Assembly: GCA_020634315.1 (NCBI GenBank)
Contig: JACKBV010000031.1
Coordinates: 1-49,513, forward strand
Direction: 5' to 3'
DNA: 49,513 nucleotides
Source of the DNA: Ardenticatenaceae bacterium
GTDB lineage: Bacteria > Chloroflexota > Anaerolineae > Promineifilales > Promineifilaceae
The position numbers and the translations under genes were made by a program. Shown piece after piece: positions 17,825-26,668 of this stretch. The notes beneath the pieces are model-generated. The model ran no database searches. It was not told where the DNA came from and was given only the letters and a program-made list of their open reading frames with translations. How positions within the stretch are numbered: the stretch's first letter is position 1; each line of letters starts with the position of its first letter.

Positions 17825-19039
17825 TTACAAGTTTGCTTGAGGGTGTTGAGATAGCAGCAGTGCGCGATACCCTTGCTTTTTGCGATCCTGGCGCTTCACA
17901 AAAGGTTGTTCTTTTTCTAACATGCGGAAAACATACGTGCTTTTTGCGGTCACAAGCAGCTTGCCGCCTGGCAAAAGCAACCGCTCGCTGCCAGGTAACA
18001 AGGTTTGTGTCCAGGGAACACCAGCATCAACATCCGGGAAAAGGATAATCCAATCGTACTGTTCGTCAGGTAATTGCAAGAAATCGGAGGTGTGCAATTG
18101 TTGAATTTGCGCAGCTGGCACACCATATGTTTCCAGGTTCTGAGCGCTGATTTGCAGGCTCAGTGCGTCACGTCCAGCTAAGGTGTAATGGGTGATTTCT
18201 CGCCCAGATGCAAGGCGCAAGTAAACGGGCAAATGTCCCTGACCGGGATTCCAAAACAAAACACGGCCGTTTACCCGTTCTCCATTTAACATACTGGCCG
18301 CCAATGTCGTGTAATAGCCCACACTGTCAAACTCCGGCACATTGTGTACCGTTTGCAGCGCGAAGCTCTTCTTGGCAATGGTGAAGTCAGGCTGCGCACG
18401 CAGGTAGGGGGTAAGTGTGAGCGGTGCGTCTGGGGAAACGGCCGTTCCCCCATGAAAATGAAACACCGCATACCCCTGCCCCATCTCCCGATACGTCACC
18501 TCACTTCCTTGCTGCTGCAAAACGCCAGCCACCATCTCCGCCAATGGCTTGACAACAACCACGGCGGCGATGCCCGCTGCCGTTAAATGCAGCGGCATCT
18601 GCGCCAACAGCGACGCCAGCACCGGCTCACCCGCTTTCCCCGGTAAATTGCAAAGAATCAAATCAAAGCGGCGACCAGCAACCGCTTGAAACGCCAACCC
18701 GCCCTGCACCACCACATCGCGCAGCTTATTCAACCGTGCATTACGCGCGGCAAACGCCACCGCCAACGCATCCCGGTCTTGCAGCACCAACTCTATTTGC
18801 GGGTTCACCTTCTTCACGCTTAGCCCCAACACCCCCACGCCACACCCCACATCTAAAGCCGAGCCAAACGAAGCCATGTCCAGTTGCGTTGCCACAGTTT
18901 TCAACAAGAGCCGCGAACCGGCATCAATGTCAAAACTACTGAACAAAGATTGTGACAAATCAAAACGCAGCTCTTGCCGCGAAAAACGAAATTGAACCCG
19001 TTTATTGACAAACGGTTGCAAAAAATCAAAATCAGCCAT
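17825..19039 (-). CDS. Class I SAM-dependent methyltransferase (RsmC/RlmG-like), two methyltransferase-fold halves
   Basis: The protein has 404 residues. The N-terminal half has SAM motif I as DVGCGVGVLGLSV (about residue 63) and the catalytic motif as LCNLPGK (about 130), a variant of the NPPF/Y motif used by rRNA guanine-N2 methyltransferases. The C-terminal half looks like a second, degenerate methyltransferase fold: WNPGQGHLPVYL at motif I, then DWIILFPDVDAG, and LLPGGKLLVTAKSTYVFRMLE near the end. In RsmC and RlmG the N-terminal half is the degenerate one, so the order appears reversed here. RNA methylation is the likely role; the exact target is unknown. It sits downstream of the RND gene across a hairpin. 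Confidence 0.8.
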   Translation of the reverse strand: MADFDFLQPFVNKRVQFRFSRQELRFDLSQSLFSSFDIDAGSRLLLKTVATQLDMASFGSALDVGCGVGVLGLSVKKVNPQIELVLQDRDALAVAFAARNARLNKLRDVVVQGGLAFQAVAGRRFDLILCNLPGKAGEPVLASLLAQMPLHLTAAGIAAVVVVKPLAEMVAGVLQQQGSEVTYREMGQGYAVFHFHGGTAVSPDAPLTLTPYLRAQPDFTIAKKSFALQTVHNVPEFDSVGYYTTLAASMLNGERVNGRVLFWNPGQGHLPVYLRLASGREITHYTLAGRDALSLQISAQNLETYGVPAAQIQQLHTSDFLQLPDEQYDWIILFPDVDAGVPWTQTLLPGSERLLLPGGKLLVTAKSTYVFRMLEKEQPFVKRQDRKKQGYRALLLSQHPQANL

Positions 19040-19066
19040 GATTTGAAAACAGTAAGTGCAAGATTT

Positions 19067-19109
19067 TATTGCGTATTGCGTAATCTTCTGGGCTACGCAA
19101 TACGCAATA
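19067..19109. terminator. Perfect 16-bp inverted repeat containing doubled ATTGCGT
   Basis: Arms at 19067-19082 and 19094-19109 are exact complements around an 11-base loop. Each arm contains the heptamer ATTGCGT/ACGCAAT twice in tandem. It lies between the RND stop (19120) and the methyltransferase start (19039), so a terminator or mRNA-stabilising hairpin for the RND transcript is likely; an interspersed repeat element is an alternative. Confidence 0.5.
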
Positions 19110-19119
19110 TAAACAAAGT

Positions 19120-22100
19120 TTATCCGCGCTTACGCAAACGCGCCGCCAACTCATCCAATAAACTATACACGACCGGTACAACGAGCAGCGTCAACGCCGT
19201 ACTCACCAACAACCCACCCATCACCGCACGCGCCAATTCTGAGGCGATAATCGCGCCCGATTCCTGGCTGGCTGCCAGTGGAATCAAGGCCAGAATGGCG
19301 GCCAACGCTGTCATCCAGATGGGGCGCAAACGGGTACGGCCGCCGCGCACCAATGCCGGATACGCCGCTTCGCCTTGTTTACGCAGCTGCTGCACCAATT
19401 CCATCAACACAATCCCATTCGTCACCACAATCCCGACGAGCATCATCAAGCCGATCATGGCGGAGATGCCCAACACGCTGCGCGTGAGGAACAGGGCCAA
19501 TGCCGCCCCGACCAGGGCAAAAGGCAGGCTGAACAAAATGGTAAAGGGATGGATCAAACTGCGGAAGGTGAACGCCATAATCAAGTAAACGATGATGATG
19601 GAATAGCCAATGGCATGCACCATTGCCTGGAACCCTTGCACCTGCTGTTCAGATTCGAACCCTTCGCTGACGGTGACACCGGCAGGCAAATTGTCCAGGG
19701 CATAAACCACCTCTTTGGCAACGGCCGTTACGCCCAGCGTATTCTCCGTCTCCAAATCCGCGCTAAAACTCACCGCAGGCTGCCCATCCACCCGAATGAT
19801 TGTGTCATCGCCGCCACCAGTGCTGTTATCCACACTGCTGCTGATATTGACAATGTCCGGGATGCCATCTTCATCCACATCAACCGAGCTAAGCGCCACC
19901 TTCACATCATCAACCATGGCACGCAGCTCTTCACGCGAACCGCCGCTCAAAATCAGCGAAAAGCCGCCAAAGCCCGTTTGCGAAGCCGCCGACACGACCG
20001 CATTTTCAGAGCCAAAAACAGCCTCCGCCTCGCGGCGCACTTGCTGCGTCAGCGCAGTCAGGTCATCGAGGTCAGTCACGCTGATGGTCACATTTGCCAC
20101 ATTTTGGCTGACGCTGCCCGCCCCAAAGAACGCCTCAAAGCCGCCCGCACTGCCGATTTCCGCCTGCACCGTCTCGATGCCGTCAAACTGCTGTACGGCC
20201 GTTTCAAATTCCGACACCAGCGCATCCGTCTCCGCCATTTGCGTGCCGGGAGGCAACGTCACCGTCGTGTTAATCGTCGGTTCACCAATGCTGGGGATAA
20301 AGCTGCGCGGCAGCTGCCCCAGCAAGAACAAGCTGCCCAGGAAAATGATCGTCGAGATCAACATTGTCAGGAAACGATGGGTCAACGCCCACTCCAGAGC
20401 GGGCGTGTACCAGCGCTGCATGGTCGTCTCTTTCTCTTCCGGGATGTGTTCCTTGCGAATGAGCAAATACGTCAACGCCGGGACAACGGTGATAGAAACG
20501 ACAAAACTCGCCGCCAAAGCATAGGTCACGGTCAGGCCAAAGGGCAGGAAGAAGGAGCCGATGAGGCCGCCAATCAACCCCAATGGCAGGAAAACGGCCA
20601 CTGTCGTCGCCGTTGCCGAGAAGATGGCAATGGCAACTTCGCGCGTACCCTGCAAAACGGCCGTTTTCGGATCATCCCCGCGCTGAATGTAGCGGTACGA
20701 ATTCTCCAACACCACAATCGAGTCATCGACCACGCGTCCAATCGCCACCGTCATGCCACTAAGTGTCATGATGTTCAGCGTAATCGTCGTCGGGAACAGG
20801 CGCGACACAAATGTGAGAATGCCACTACCGCCGCTCTCGGTTAACCCTTGCAGCCAGGTGCCAAAAGGTGGCACCAACTGCATCAACAAAAAGGCGGTGA
20901 AGATGGAGAGGGGAATGGAAACGGCCGTTACCAAAGTCGCCCGCCAGCTTAATCTGTACTTGCCACCCACCTGACCGCTCAAAAAGAGCAAAATCACCAA
21001 AACAGCAAACCCCGCGCCCAATGCGCCCTCGCGCGAAACACCAGCCACCGAATCCTCAATGAACGTCGCCTGCTCAAAGACCACATTCGTCTCGATTTCC
21101 GGATGTTCCGCCTTGTACGCATCCAAAAAGTCAAAAACGCGGTGCGCCACCTCTACCGTATTGGCATCACCATCCTTAAACACATTCACAATCACCGCCG
21201 GATTGCCATCCGTGCGCGTCACCGAAGCCTCCGGGATAAACACCTCGATTTCACCTTCGGCAATCCCGCGCAAACGCGCTGCCAAATCCGCGTCAAAAGC
21301 ATCCGCATACGTATCCAACAAGTAAGTCAAAGTCTCCGGTGACATCAATTCGAGCACCACCGGCGACAACGTCGGCACAAACCCTTCCTCGTTATCGGCA
21401 AGGAAGGCGATCACGTCGGGCGTCAATGCGCCAAGCCACTCCGCCGGATTCTCGACATTTGGCGCATCGGGGAAAAAGTTGAGGAAATTGGCCGCGCCGG
21501 GCACAAAGGGGTTGTTGAGAATATCTGCCGCCGTTTGGAATTGCGACGGCGTGCCATCAGGAGCCGGTTCCAACCAGATGCCAGATAACGCTGGCGCATC
21601 AGCAGACAACGCCGCGGCGGCTTCGGCTTCCGCCACTGCCAACTGCCCCGCGCCACCATAATCCACAGCCAGCGCATCCAGTTCTGCACGCAAATCAGCA
21701 TCGAGCGTATCCAAAAACGCCAGCGGCAGCAGGGCGATCACTTCGGGCTGCAACAGGCGCAAATTGTCCGGCGTCAGCAAGGCCAACGCCTGTACGCCCT
21801 GTTCGCCCAATCCGGCAAAGAGACGGATCATGTCCGGCGTCACATCTTCGGCGAACTCAATTTCCAGGCCCGCCATGCTCGCCCCCTGGATTAACAAGTC
21901 GGGCAATCGTGCCGGATCGGTCGGTTCGGCTTCTGCGGCAGCCGCTCCTGCCAAGGCACCTGCGCCGCCAAAGTCTGCGGCCAGGGCATCCAAATCGGCG
22001 CGTATGTCATCAGCCAACGTCGCCACAAATTCTGACGGCAGCCAGGCAATGGTTTCTGCTGGCAGCGCACGCAAATTATCTGGCGTCAGCAAGGCCAACG

Positions 22101-23841
22101 CTTGCAGCGCCATTGGGCCAAAATCGCCCAACATCTGCATCATCTCTGGCGTGATGTCTTCGGCAAATTCCAGCTCCAGGCCAGCCGCCGTTAACCCTTG
22201 AATCAATTGATCTGGCAAGCGGCTGCCAGCGGTGCTTGTTTCCGCTACCGCTTCTGCCTTGGTCATCGCCAGGAAACGCACCTGGGCAATGCCGATATTG
22301 GCAATGGTTTGCTGCAAACCGGCATCGAGGCTGGTCACATAACTCTCTGGCAACATCGCCAGCATCTCTGGCGTGAAGGCCAGCACAATTTCTGGCGTCA
22401 GCGCCGCCAACTGCTCTGGCGCATTTTCAGCAATGATCGTGATATAGGCTGGAGACAAATCGGCTGTTGTAGAAATGGTCACGCCGATGGCGGCCGCTTG
22501 GGCAACCCAATCAGCAGGCAGGGCGACGGGCACGGCCGTTTCCCCGGCAGCGGCGCGTTGAATGGCTTGTAATTGTGCCAGCAAGTCTGGCTCCAGGGTG
22601 TCGACAACCTGGGAGAAGGCAACGGCCGTTACCTCTGGATCCAACGCCCGCCACATCTCCGGCGTCAATTCCGCCAACTGCTCCGGCGCAAAATTGAGGA
22701 TGCCAGCCATCACCGTCAACGAAATGTCACCCGTATCGGTGATTGTCTGCCCCATCGCCGCCGCGCCAGCAATCCAGGATTCCGGCAAAGCAACCGGCGC
22801 AAATTCCGGCAAAACGACGGGTTCCGGAGTGGGCGCGGCCGTGGGAACGGCCGTCGGCTCCGCGGTTGGTGCGGGCGTAGGTTCAACGGCGGCAATCACG
22901 TCTGCCGGGTCAGCGCCATTGATGATGGCATACGCCTGACTGATGTCGTACTGGCCGACACCGCCGAGATCGGCCGTTAACGTCTCCAATTCAGCGACAA
23001 CAGCCGGGTCAAGTGTCTCGATATATTCGCGGGGCAGCAAAGCCAATGTTTCTGGCGGCGCATAGGGCAAAATGTCGCCGGGAATCAACTTGAGCACGGC
23101 GAGAATGTCCTCTTCCGTGCCCTCGATTCCCGCCAAAACCGCTGGCGTCACATCCTGCACATATTGCAAATCCAGCCCAAACTGTTTGGCTCCCTGCGTG
23201 ACGATTAACGGCAGCCGCCCTGGCTCAACCAATGGCTCCTCTGTCGGCGCGGCCTCTTCAACGACAACGGGCGTTGGTAATTCTTGCCCGCCGCTGATGC
23301 TGACCTGGCTCACGCGCTCCAGGTTTGTCAGCCCTGGCTCCAGGTCGTTTTGCACGCGCTCTTTCAATTCTGCCAATGTCAATTCGCCAGATGAGATACT
23401 GGCGACAACAACGGGCAAATCGCTGAGGCTGAAGTTGAGAACCTGGGGAACGGCCGTTTCCGGTAAACCCGTCTCCGCAATAGCTTGTTCAATATCTTGC
23501 AGAATCATTTCCTGATTCAAGCCAAAATCATTGCGCACAATGATGAAAGCGAATCCGGCACTCGTCGTCGATTCCACATTGACCACGCCATCAATAGATT
23601 CTGGCCCCAGGTTTTGCTCCAAGGGAATGGTCACTTCCTGCAAAAACTGATCGGGCGATTCCGCATCCGGCCATTGCACTACAACCACTGTCTGTGGAAA
23701 CTCAATGCGCGGCAGCAGTTCCAGATTGAGTTGGGTCATTGCCCAACCACCCGCAGCCAAAACAGCTACGGCAATGCCAACAGTTACCCAGCGAAAACGC
23801 AGCGAGAGCCGGGTGATACGATCAAAAAAAGCTGAAATCAT
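19120..23841 (-). CDS. RND efflux permease with a ~675-residue repeat insertion in the first extracytoplasmic loop
   Basis: The protein has 1573 residues, against about 1040 for ordinary AcrB/HAE1 pumps. TM1 and the PN1-type porter segment are normal (LELLPRIEFPQTVVVVQWP). At about residue 187, after VSQVSISGGQE, homology breaks into a Pro-rich stretch and about six helical repeats of 90-110 residues. These share LP-x-LIQGA, DVTPDMI, LALLTPDNLR and LLP-x-x-F-x-x-TLD motifs. Normal RND sequence returns near 863 (NPAVIVNVFKDGDANTVEV) and continues with the proton-relay helices (MTLSGMTVAIGRVVDDSIVVLEN) and the second porter half. AGGAG lies seven bases before the ATG. No periplasmic adaptor is encoded nearby; a MarR gene precedes it by 4 bp. 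It probably exports lipids or hydrophobic toxicants, and the insertion may serve as adaptor or wall-spanning extension. Confidence 0.9.
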   Translation of the reverse strand: MISAFFDRITRLSLRFRWVTVGIAVAVLAAGGWAMTQLNLELLPRIEFPQTVVVVQWPDAESPDQFLQEVTIPLEQNLGPESIDGVVNVESTTSAGFAFIIVRNDFGLNQEMILQDIEQAIAETGLPETAVPQVLNFSLSDLPVVVASISSGELTLAELKERVQNDLEPGLTNLERVSQVSISGGQELPTPVVVEEAAPTEEPLVEPGRLPLIVTQGAKQFGLDLQYVQDVTPAVLAGIEGTEEDILAVLKLIPGDILPYAPPETLALLPREYIETLDPAVVAELETLTADLGGVGQYDISQAYAIINGADPADVIAAVEPTPAPTAEPTAVPTAAPTPEPVVLPEFAPVALPESWIAGAAAMGQTITDTGDISLTVMAGILNFAPEQLAELTPEMWRALDPEVTAVAFSQVVDTLEPDLLAQLQAIQRAAAGETAVPVALPADWVAQAAAIGVTISTTADLSPAYITIIAENAPEQLAALTPEIVLAFTPEMLAMLPESYVTSLDAGLQQTIANIGIAQVRFLAMTKAEAVAETSTAGSRLPDQLIQGLTAAGLELEFAEDITPEMMQMLGDFGPMALQALALLTPDNLRALPAETIAWLPSEFVATLADDIRADLDALAADFGGAGALAGAAAAEAEPTDPARLPDLLIQGASMAGLEIEFAEDVTPDMIRLFAGLGEQGVQALALLTPDNLRLLQPEVIALLPLAFLDTLDADLRAELDALAVDYGGAGQLAVAEAEAAAALSADAPALSGIWLEPAPDGTPSQFQTAADILNNPFVPGAANFLNFFPDAPNVENPAEWLGALTPDVIAFLADNEEGFVPTLSPVVLELMSPETLTYLLDTYADAFDADLAARLRGIAEGEIEVFIPEASVTRTDGNPAVIVNVFKDGDANTVEVAHRVFDFLDAYKAEHPEIETNVVFEQATFIEDSVAGVSREGALGAGFAVLVILLFLSGQVGGKYRLSWRATLVTAVSIPLSIFTAFLLMQLVPPFGTWLQGLTESGGSGILTFVSRLFPTTITLNIMTLSGMTVAIGRVVDDSIVVLENSYRYIQRGDDPKTAVLQGTREVAIAIFSATATTVAVFLPLGLIGGLIGSFFLPFGLTVTYALAASFVVSITVVPALTYLLIRKEHIPEEKETTMQRWYTPALEWALTHRFLTMLISTIIFLGSLFLLGQLPRSFIPSIGEPTINTTVTLPPGTQMAETDALVSEFETAVQQFDGIETVQAEIGSAGGFEAFFGAGSVSQNVANVTISVTDLDDLTALTQQVRREAEAVFGSENAVVSAASQTGFGGFSLILSGGSREELRAMVDDVKVALSSVDVDEDGIPDIVNISSSVDNSTGGGDDTIIRVDGQPAVSFSADLETENTLGVTAVAKEVVYALDNLPAGVTVSEGFESEQQVQGFQAMVHAIGYSIIIVYLIMAFTFRSLIHPFTILFSLPFALVGAALALFLTRSVLGISAMIGLMMLVGIVVTNGIVLMELVQQLRKQGEAAYPALVRGGRTRLRPIWMTALAAILALIPLAASQESGAIIASELARAVMGGLLVSTALTLLVVPVVYSLLDELAARLRKRG

Positions 23842-23845
23842 CTAC

Positions 23846-24334
23846 CTACTCCTGTGTGACATAGCATGACTTGTCAAATTGCGGCAAAGATACAAATTTG
23901 CTTATTCCGGTGAAAGCATGTTGCAAAGCGGCCAAACCTTGATCGATGGTCTGCAATTCGGCCGTTGATAGGGATGTCAATAATTCAGTGACACGCGCCA
24001 CCATGCTTGTCACAATTTCATGCAACAAGGTTTGCCCGGTAGCGGTGAGAGTAATTTGCACAATGCGGCGATCTTGTTCAGACCGGGTACGTGCGACCAA
24101 CCCATCCGCCACCAATTTGGAAACGGTATTGGACATGGTGGGCGGACTCACGGCTAATTGCTCAGCCAATTCGCTTAAATTGCACGAACCTTGCGACAAA
24201 ATAAACATCACGCTGAGATGCGCGGGCAGTAATGCCCGCTGCATTTGCCGAAATTCGGCAGCCATGATGCGCATCAGCATGGGTAAAATCAGTAAAATTT
24301 GTTGGGCTGTTATTTCAAGATCGGTCGGTATCAT
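23846..24334 (-). CDS. MarR-family transcriptional regulator
   Basis: This 162-residue regulator has the winged helix-turn-helix core NLSELAEQLAVSPPTMSNTVSKLVADGL (split here: NLSELAEQLAV then SPPTMSNTVSKLV) and the wing RTRSEQDRRIVQITLT at about residues 50-110. Long N- and C-terminal helices for dimerisation flank it. MarR proteins repress pumps and release DNA on binding phenolic or lipophilic ligands. It sits 4 bp upstream of the RND gene in the same direction, and two palindromic boxes lie 6 bp in front of its ATG, so autoregulation of the marR-RND operon is the natural reading. Confidence 0.9.
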   Translation of the reverse strand: MIPTDLEITAQQILLILPMLMRIMAAEFRQMQRALLPAHLSVMFILSQGSCNLSELAEQLAVSPPTMSNTVSKLVADGLVARTRSEQDRRIVQITLTATGQTLLHEIVTSMVARVTELLTSLSTAELQTIDQGLAALQHAFTGISKFVSLPQFDKSCYVTQE

Positions 24335-24339
24335 TTTAT

Positions 24340-24368
24340 TTAGCCTGACTAATAGTTAGCCATGCTAA
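24340..24368. promoter_or_regulatory. Two MarR-type operator boxes in front of marR-RND operon
   Basis: Box 1 is TTAGCCTGACTAA (24340-24352) and box 2 is TTAGCCATGCTAA (24356-24368, arms TTAGC/GCTAA perfect around CAT). They are directly repeated with a 16-bp centre-to-centre spacing and begin 6 bp upstream of the marR start codon. TTAG-N5-CTAA half-site geometry fits MarR dimers. A bound repressor here would block transcription initiation or early elongation. Confidence 0.6.
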
Positions 24369-24411
24369 ATTATTATGGAATACGGCCGTTCCACAAATAA
24401 GCATCCGATAA

Positions 24412-24446
24412 GAAAAAAGCCTCTGGTACTCCCAGAGGCTTTTTAA
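24412..24446 (-). terminator. Rho-independent terminator after UspA gene
   Basis: A perfect 9-bp stem AGCCTCTGG / CCAGAGGCT (24418-24426 and 24432-24440) has a 5-base loop. It is flanked by AAAAAA on one side and TTTTT on the other, so it can work in both directions. It lies just after the UspA stop at 24469 on the minus strand and isolates that operon from marR. Confidence 0.85.
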
Positions 24447-24468
24447 AACTACGCGCAGACTGCGTATC

Positions 24469-25290
24469 TCAACGCATGATCAAAATGGGGCGATCAAGCC
24501 GCACAACAATCTGGTACGCCAGGTCTTCCAAGAGCAAACGAGGCCAATGCTCAATGGGATGCGAACCAATTACCACCAAACCGTAATCGCCACGCATCGC
24601 TTCCAGCACAATCTCATCGACAATCAAACCGTGCCGCACCAATGGCGACTGCTGCACCGGCATCTCCTGCAAAACCTGGACATCCTGTTGCAACAAATCT
24701 CCCTCATAGGTTTGTGCCGCGATCAATTCGGAGGCATTCGCTTGCAACTGCCAATCGGGCGAATTGGAGCCAACACTAATTTGCGACATCACATGCAGGA
24801 CGGAAATCGTCGTTTCGTCGTGCAGCAAAGGGGAAAGTGTGCGCATCAAGCGGCTCATGAGAGATGGGGTTGTGCCCCCGCCTTCGCACAACAAAATGTG
24901 CAGCAAGGAATCGAGTTTGCCTTTGGCAACGAGAACCGGGCAAGGGGCGCTGCGCAAAATACGCGCCACGGTTGTGCCGGTGAGGCGTGTTAACACGCCG
25001 TATTCGGGGCGCTGTCCCACAACCAGTAAATCGTATGGACCGGCAGCGGCTTCGCGCATAATTTCTGTCGCCGGGTTGCCCACGCGAATAAGGGTTTGGA
25101 CATCGGTAACGGCCGTTGCCAACCGCTCCTGCGCCAACGCCAACACCTCCTCCGCATGGGGACGATCAGCGGGTCGCGGCACCACCGTCAGCAGCGTCGG
25201 TGCGCAACCGGTAAACCAATACAACTGCGCCCCTATTTGTACGGCCAAATCTGAATGGGGTAATCCGTCTATGGCAATTAAAATACGCAT
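24469..25290 (-). CDS. Tandem-domain universal stress protein (UspA family)
   Basis: This 273-residue protein contains two UspA domains (about 1-135 and 140-273). The first ends DLLVVGQRPEYGVLTRLTGTTVARIL, split as DLLVVGQRPEYG and LTRLTGTTVARIL, retaining a recognisable nucleotide loop (G-QRPEYG, then GT). The second ends GLVVIGSHPIEHWPRLLLED, where the G-[ST] of the loop is replaced by ED and ATP binding is unlikely. It begins 28 bp after the stop of the Na/Pi-cotransporter-like gene, so the two are probably one transcript. It is followed by a strong terminator. One ACGGCCGT copy lies inside. Confidence 0.9.
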   Translation of the reverse strand: MRILIAIDGLPHSDLAVQIGAQLYWFTGCAPTLLTVVPRPADRPHAEEVLALAQERLATAVTDVQTLIRVGNPATEIMREAAAGPYDLLVVGQRPEYGVLTRLTGTTVARILRSAPCPVLVAKGKLDSLLHILLCEGGGTTPSLMSRLMRTLSPLLHDETTISVLHVMSQISVGSNSPDWQLQANASELIAAQTYEGDLLQQDVQVLQEMPVQQSPLVRHGLIVDEIVLEAMRGDYGLVVIGSHPIEHWPRLLLEDLAYQIVVRLDRPILIMR

Positions 25291-25318
25291 TGTGCAAATA
25301 CCTCGCCAAAATGAAATT

Positions 25319-26449
25319 TCAGACCAACATGAGCAGCACAGGCAGTAACAAAATGACCAACATAAATGTCGCTAAATGCCGATTATCGGCCGTTACCCAG
25401 CCAACAAAGGCGAGCATACCACGCTCGTAACGGCGATAACCAAACGACAACAACAACACCGACACCAACGCAATACTAAACATTTCCACAAACACAACCG
25501 TAAAAGCCAGCGGCTTCCCTAGCAGCAGCGCCGCCAACAACGTATCAATAAAAGTTGTGATGTTGGCTCCCATAATGTAAGGAATCACATTTTCGCGCCG
25601 CACAAAGCCGCGATTGCTCAATGGCACCAAAATGCTCAGCGAAACACTGACAGACATAGACACCAAGGTAACGGCCGCTCCCAGCAAAAACATCACCCAC
25701 GGCTTATAAACCAACCGCGAAACATGTCCCAGGTGACTTTGTTTGAGCGCCATTTGCGGCAGGCATTTATCAAACAAACTAAAGCTGAGCATGATAATGC
25801 CCAATCCGACCAGAAAAACGAGCCACTCTGGCAGCCAGCCCATAATCAATCCCACCACCGGATCAAATATCCGGTCGAGCACCGAATTCAAGAGCATCCC
25901 ATCACCGGGCTGCCAATGGTCAAAAATGCCAAAATGCAGCAGAGAAAGCCCAACGACCAACCCCACCAGATAGGTGCTGCCGGTGACAGCCAGCGACAAC
26001 AGCCCCATGCTCAAACTGGCTGATTTGTCCCGCCCGCGCAGCACATAGATAAAACCGATGAACAAAACGATGAAACTGGCTCCCAGGCGGCTGCCGGTAA
26101 TCATGGTAAATGCGCCAAACTGATCGAGCACGCCAGCATCAAAAAAAGTCAGCGCAGCGGCCGCTACCGGCGAGCCGCTCATGATGATATAGGCAAACAG
26201 CCAGCCAAACCCCATGCTGTTGGCCGGATTTGTGACGGCAAAACTGGTTTGTACCAGGGGAGCCAGTGGGCGTGCGCCCTCTTTCATCAAGGTAATGGCG
26301 AGGATAAAAAGAAATAAGCTGAACCCGAAAAGTAAAATTTTATGCCAGGCAACACGACGCCAGATGGCGCGTATGCGCCTGCCCGGTAAAGTTAAACTCG
26401 TTTGCGCGATATTCGGCACCAACAGTTCCGTGTCGAATGATTCATTCAT
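25319..26449 (-). CDS. Na+/Pi-cotransporter-family-like membrane protein
   Basis: The protein has 376 residues with about nine predicted helices. It resembles the Na/Pi (PF02690-type) fold: the first repeat has a GSPVAAAAL segment at the usual Q-S-S-[SA] position, and the second has GANITTFIDTLLAALLLG, close to the family GANIGTT motif. The QSSS signature itself is not intact, so substrate could differ from phosphate. ATG at 26449 has GGAGG and AGG just upstream, better than the frame-opening start at 26470. It is flanked on both sides by UspA genes on the same strand, suggesting stress-linked ion transport. Confidence 0.75.
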   Translation of the reverse strand: MNESFDTELLVPNIAQTSLTLPGRRIRAIWRRVAWHKILLFGFSLFLFILAITLMKEGARPLAPLVQTSFAVTNPANSMGFGWLFAYIIMSGSPVAAAALTFFDAGVLDQFGAFTMITGSRLGASFIVLFIGFIYVLRGRDKSASLSMGLLSLAVTGSTYLVGLVVGLSLLHFGIFDHWQPGDGMLLNSVLDRIFDPVVGLIMGWLPEWLVFLVGLGIIMLSFSLFDKCLPQMALKQSHLGHVSRLVYKPWVMFLLGAAVTLVSMSVSVSLSILVPLSNRGFVRRENVIPYIMGANITTFIDTLLAALLLGKPLAFTVVFVEMFSIALVSVLLLSFGYRRYERGMLAFVGWVTADNRHLATFMLVILLLPVLLMLV

Positions 26450-26566
26450 ACCTGCCTCCTCCGCAGCCAACTGCCGAAGGTTATCGGTGAACGGCTCATC
26501 CCGGTGGATAAGCCTTCAGGAGATTGGCTTTTATTCATCCACACCTATGAAATTTTCTCTAAAAAC

Positions 26567-26622
26567 AACCTCCCGGAGGTTCCTCTCATGCGACGATCCT
26601 GCCATTGACAACCTCCGGGAGG
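26567..26622. repeat. Paired CCTCC/GGAGG palindromes in the UspA - Na/Pi intergenic region
   Basis: AACCTCCCGGAGGTT at 26567-26581 has 7-bp arms about a central C, and AACCTCCGGGAGG lies at 26610-26622. They are also exact reverse complements of each other over 13 bp, so either two small hairpins or one long hairpin with a 28-base loop can form. The segment is between the UspA stop (26669) and the next start (26449) on the minus strand; terminator or attenuator function is plausible. Confidence 0.45.
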
Positions 26623-26668
26623 CTTCGGCGACGACCCGTGTTACGTACTGAACCTCCCGCAGTTAACC

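Noticed and set aside
19375..20844. Long plus-strand open frame opposite the RND gene (489 codons)
   Set aside because: It is the antisense shadow of a clear RND transporter; its composition (His/Gln/Arg-rich) has no domain features and no ribosome site.
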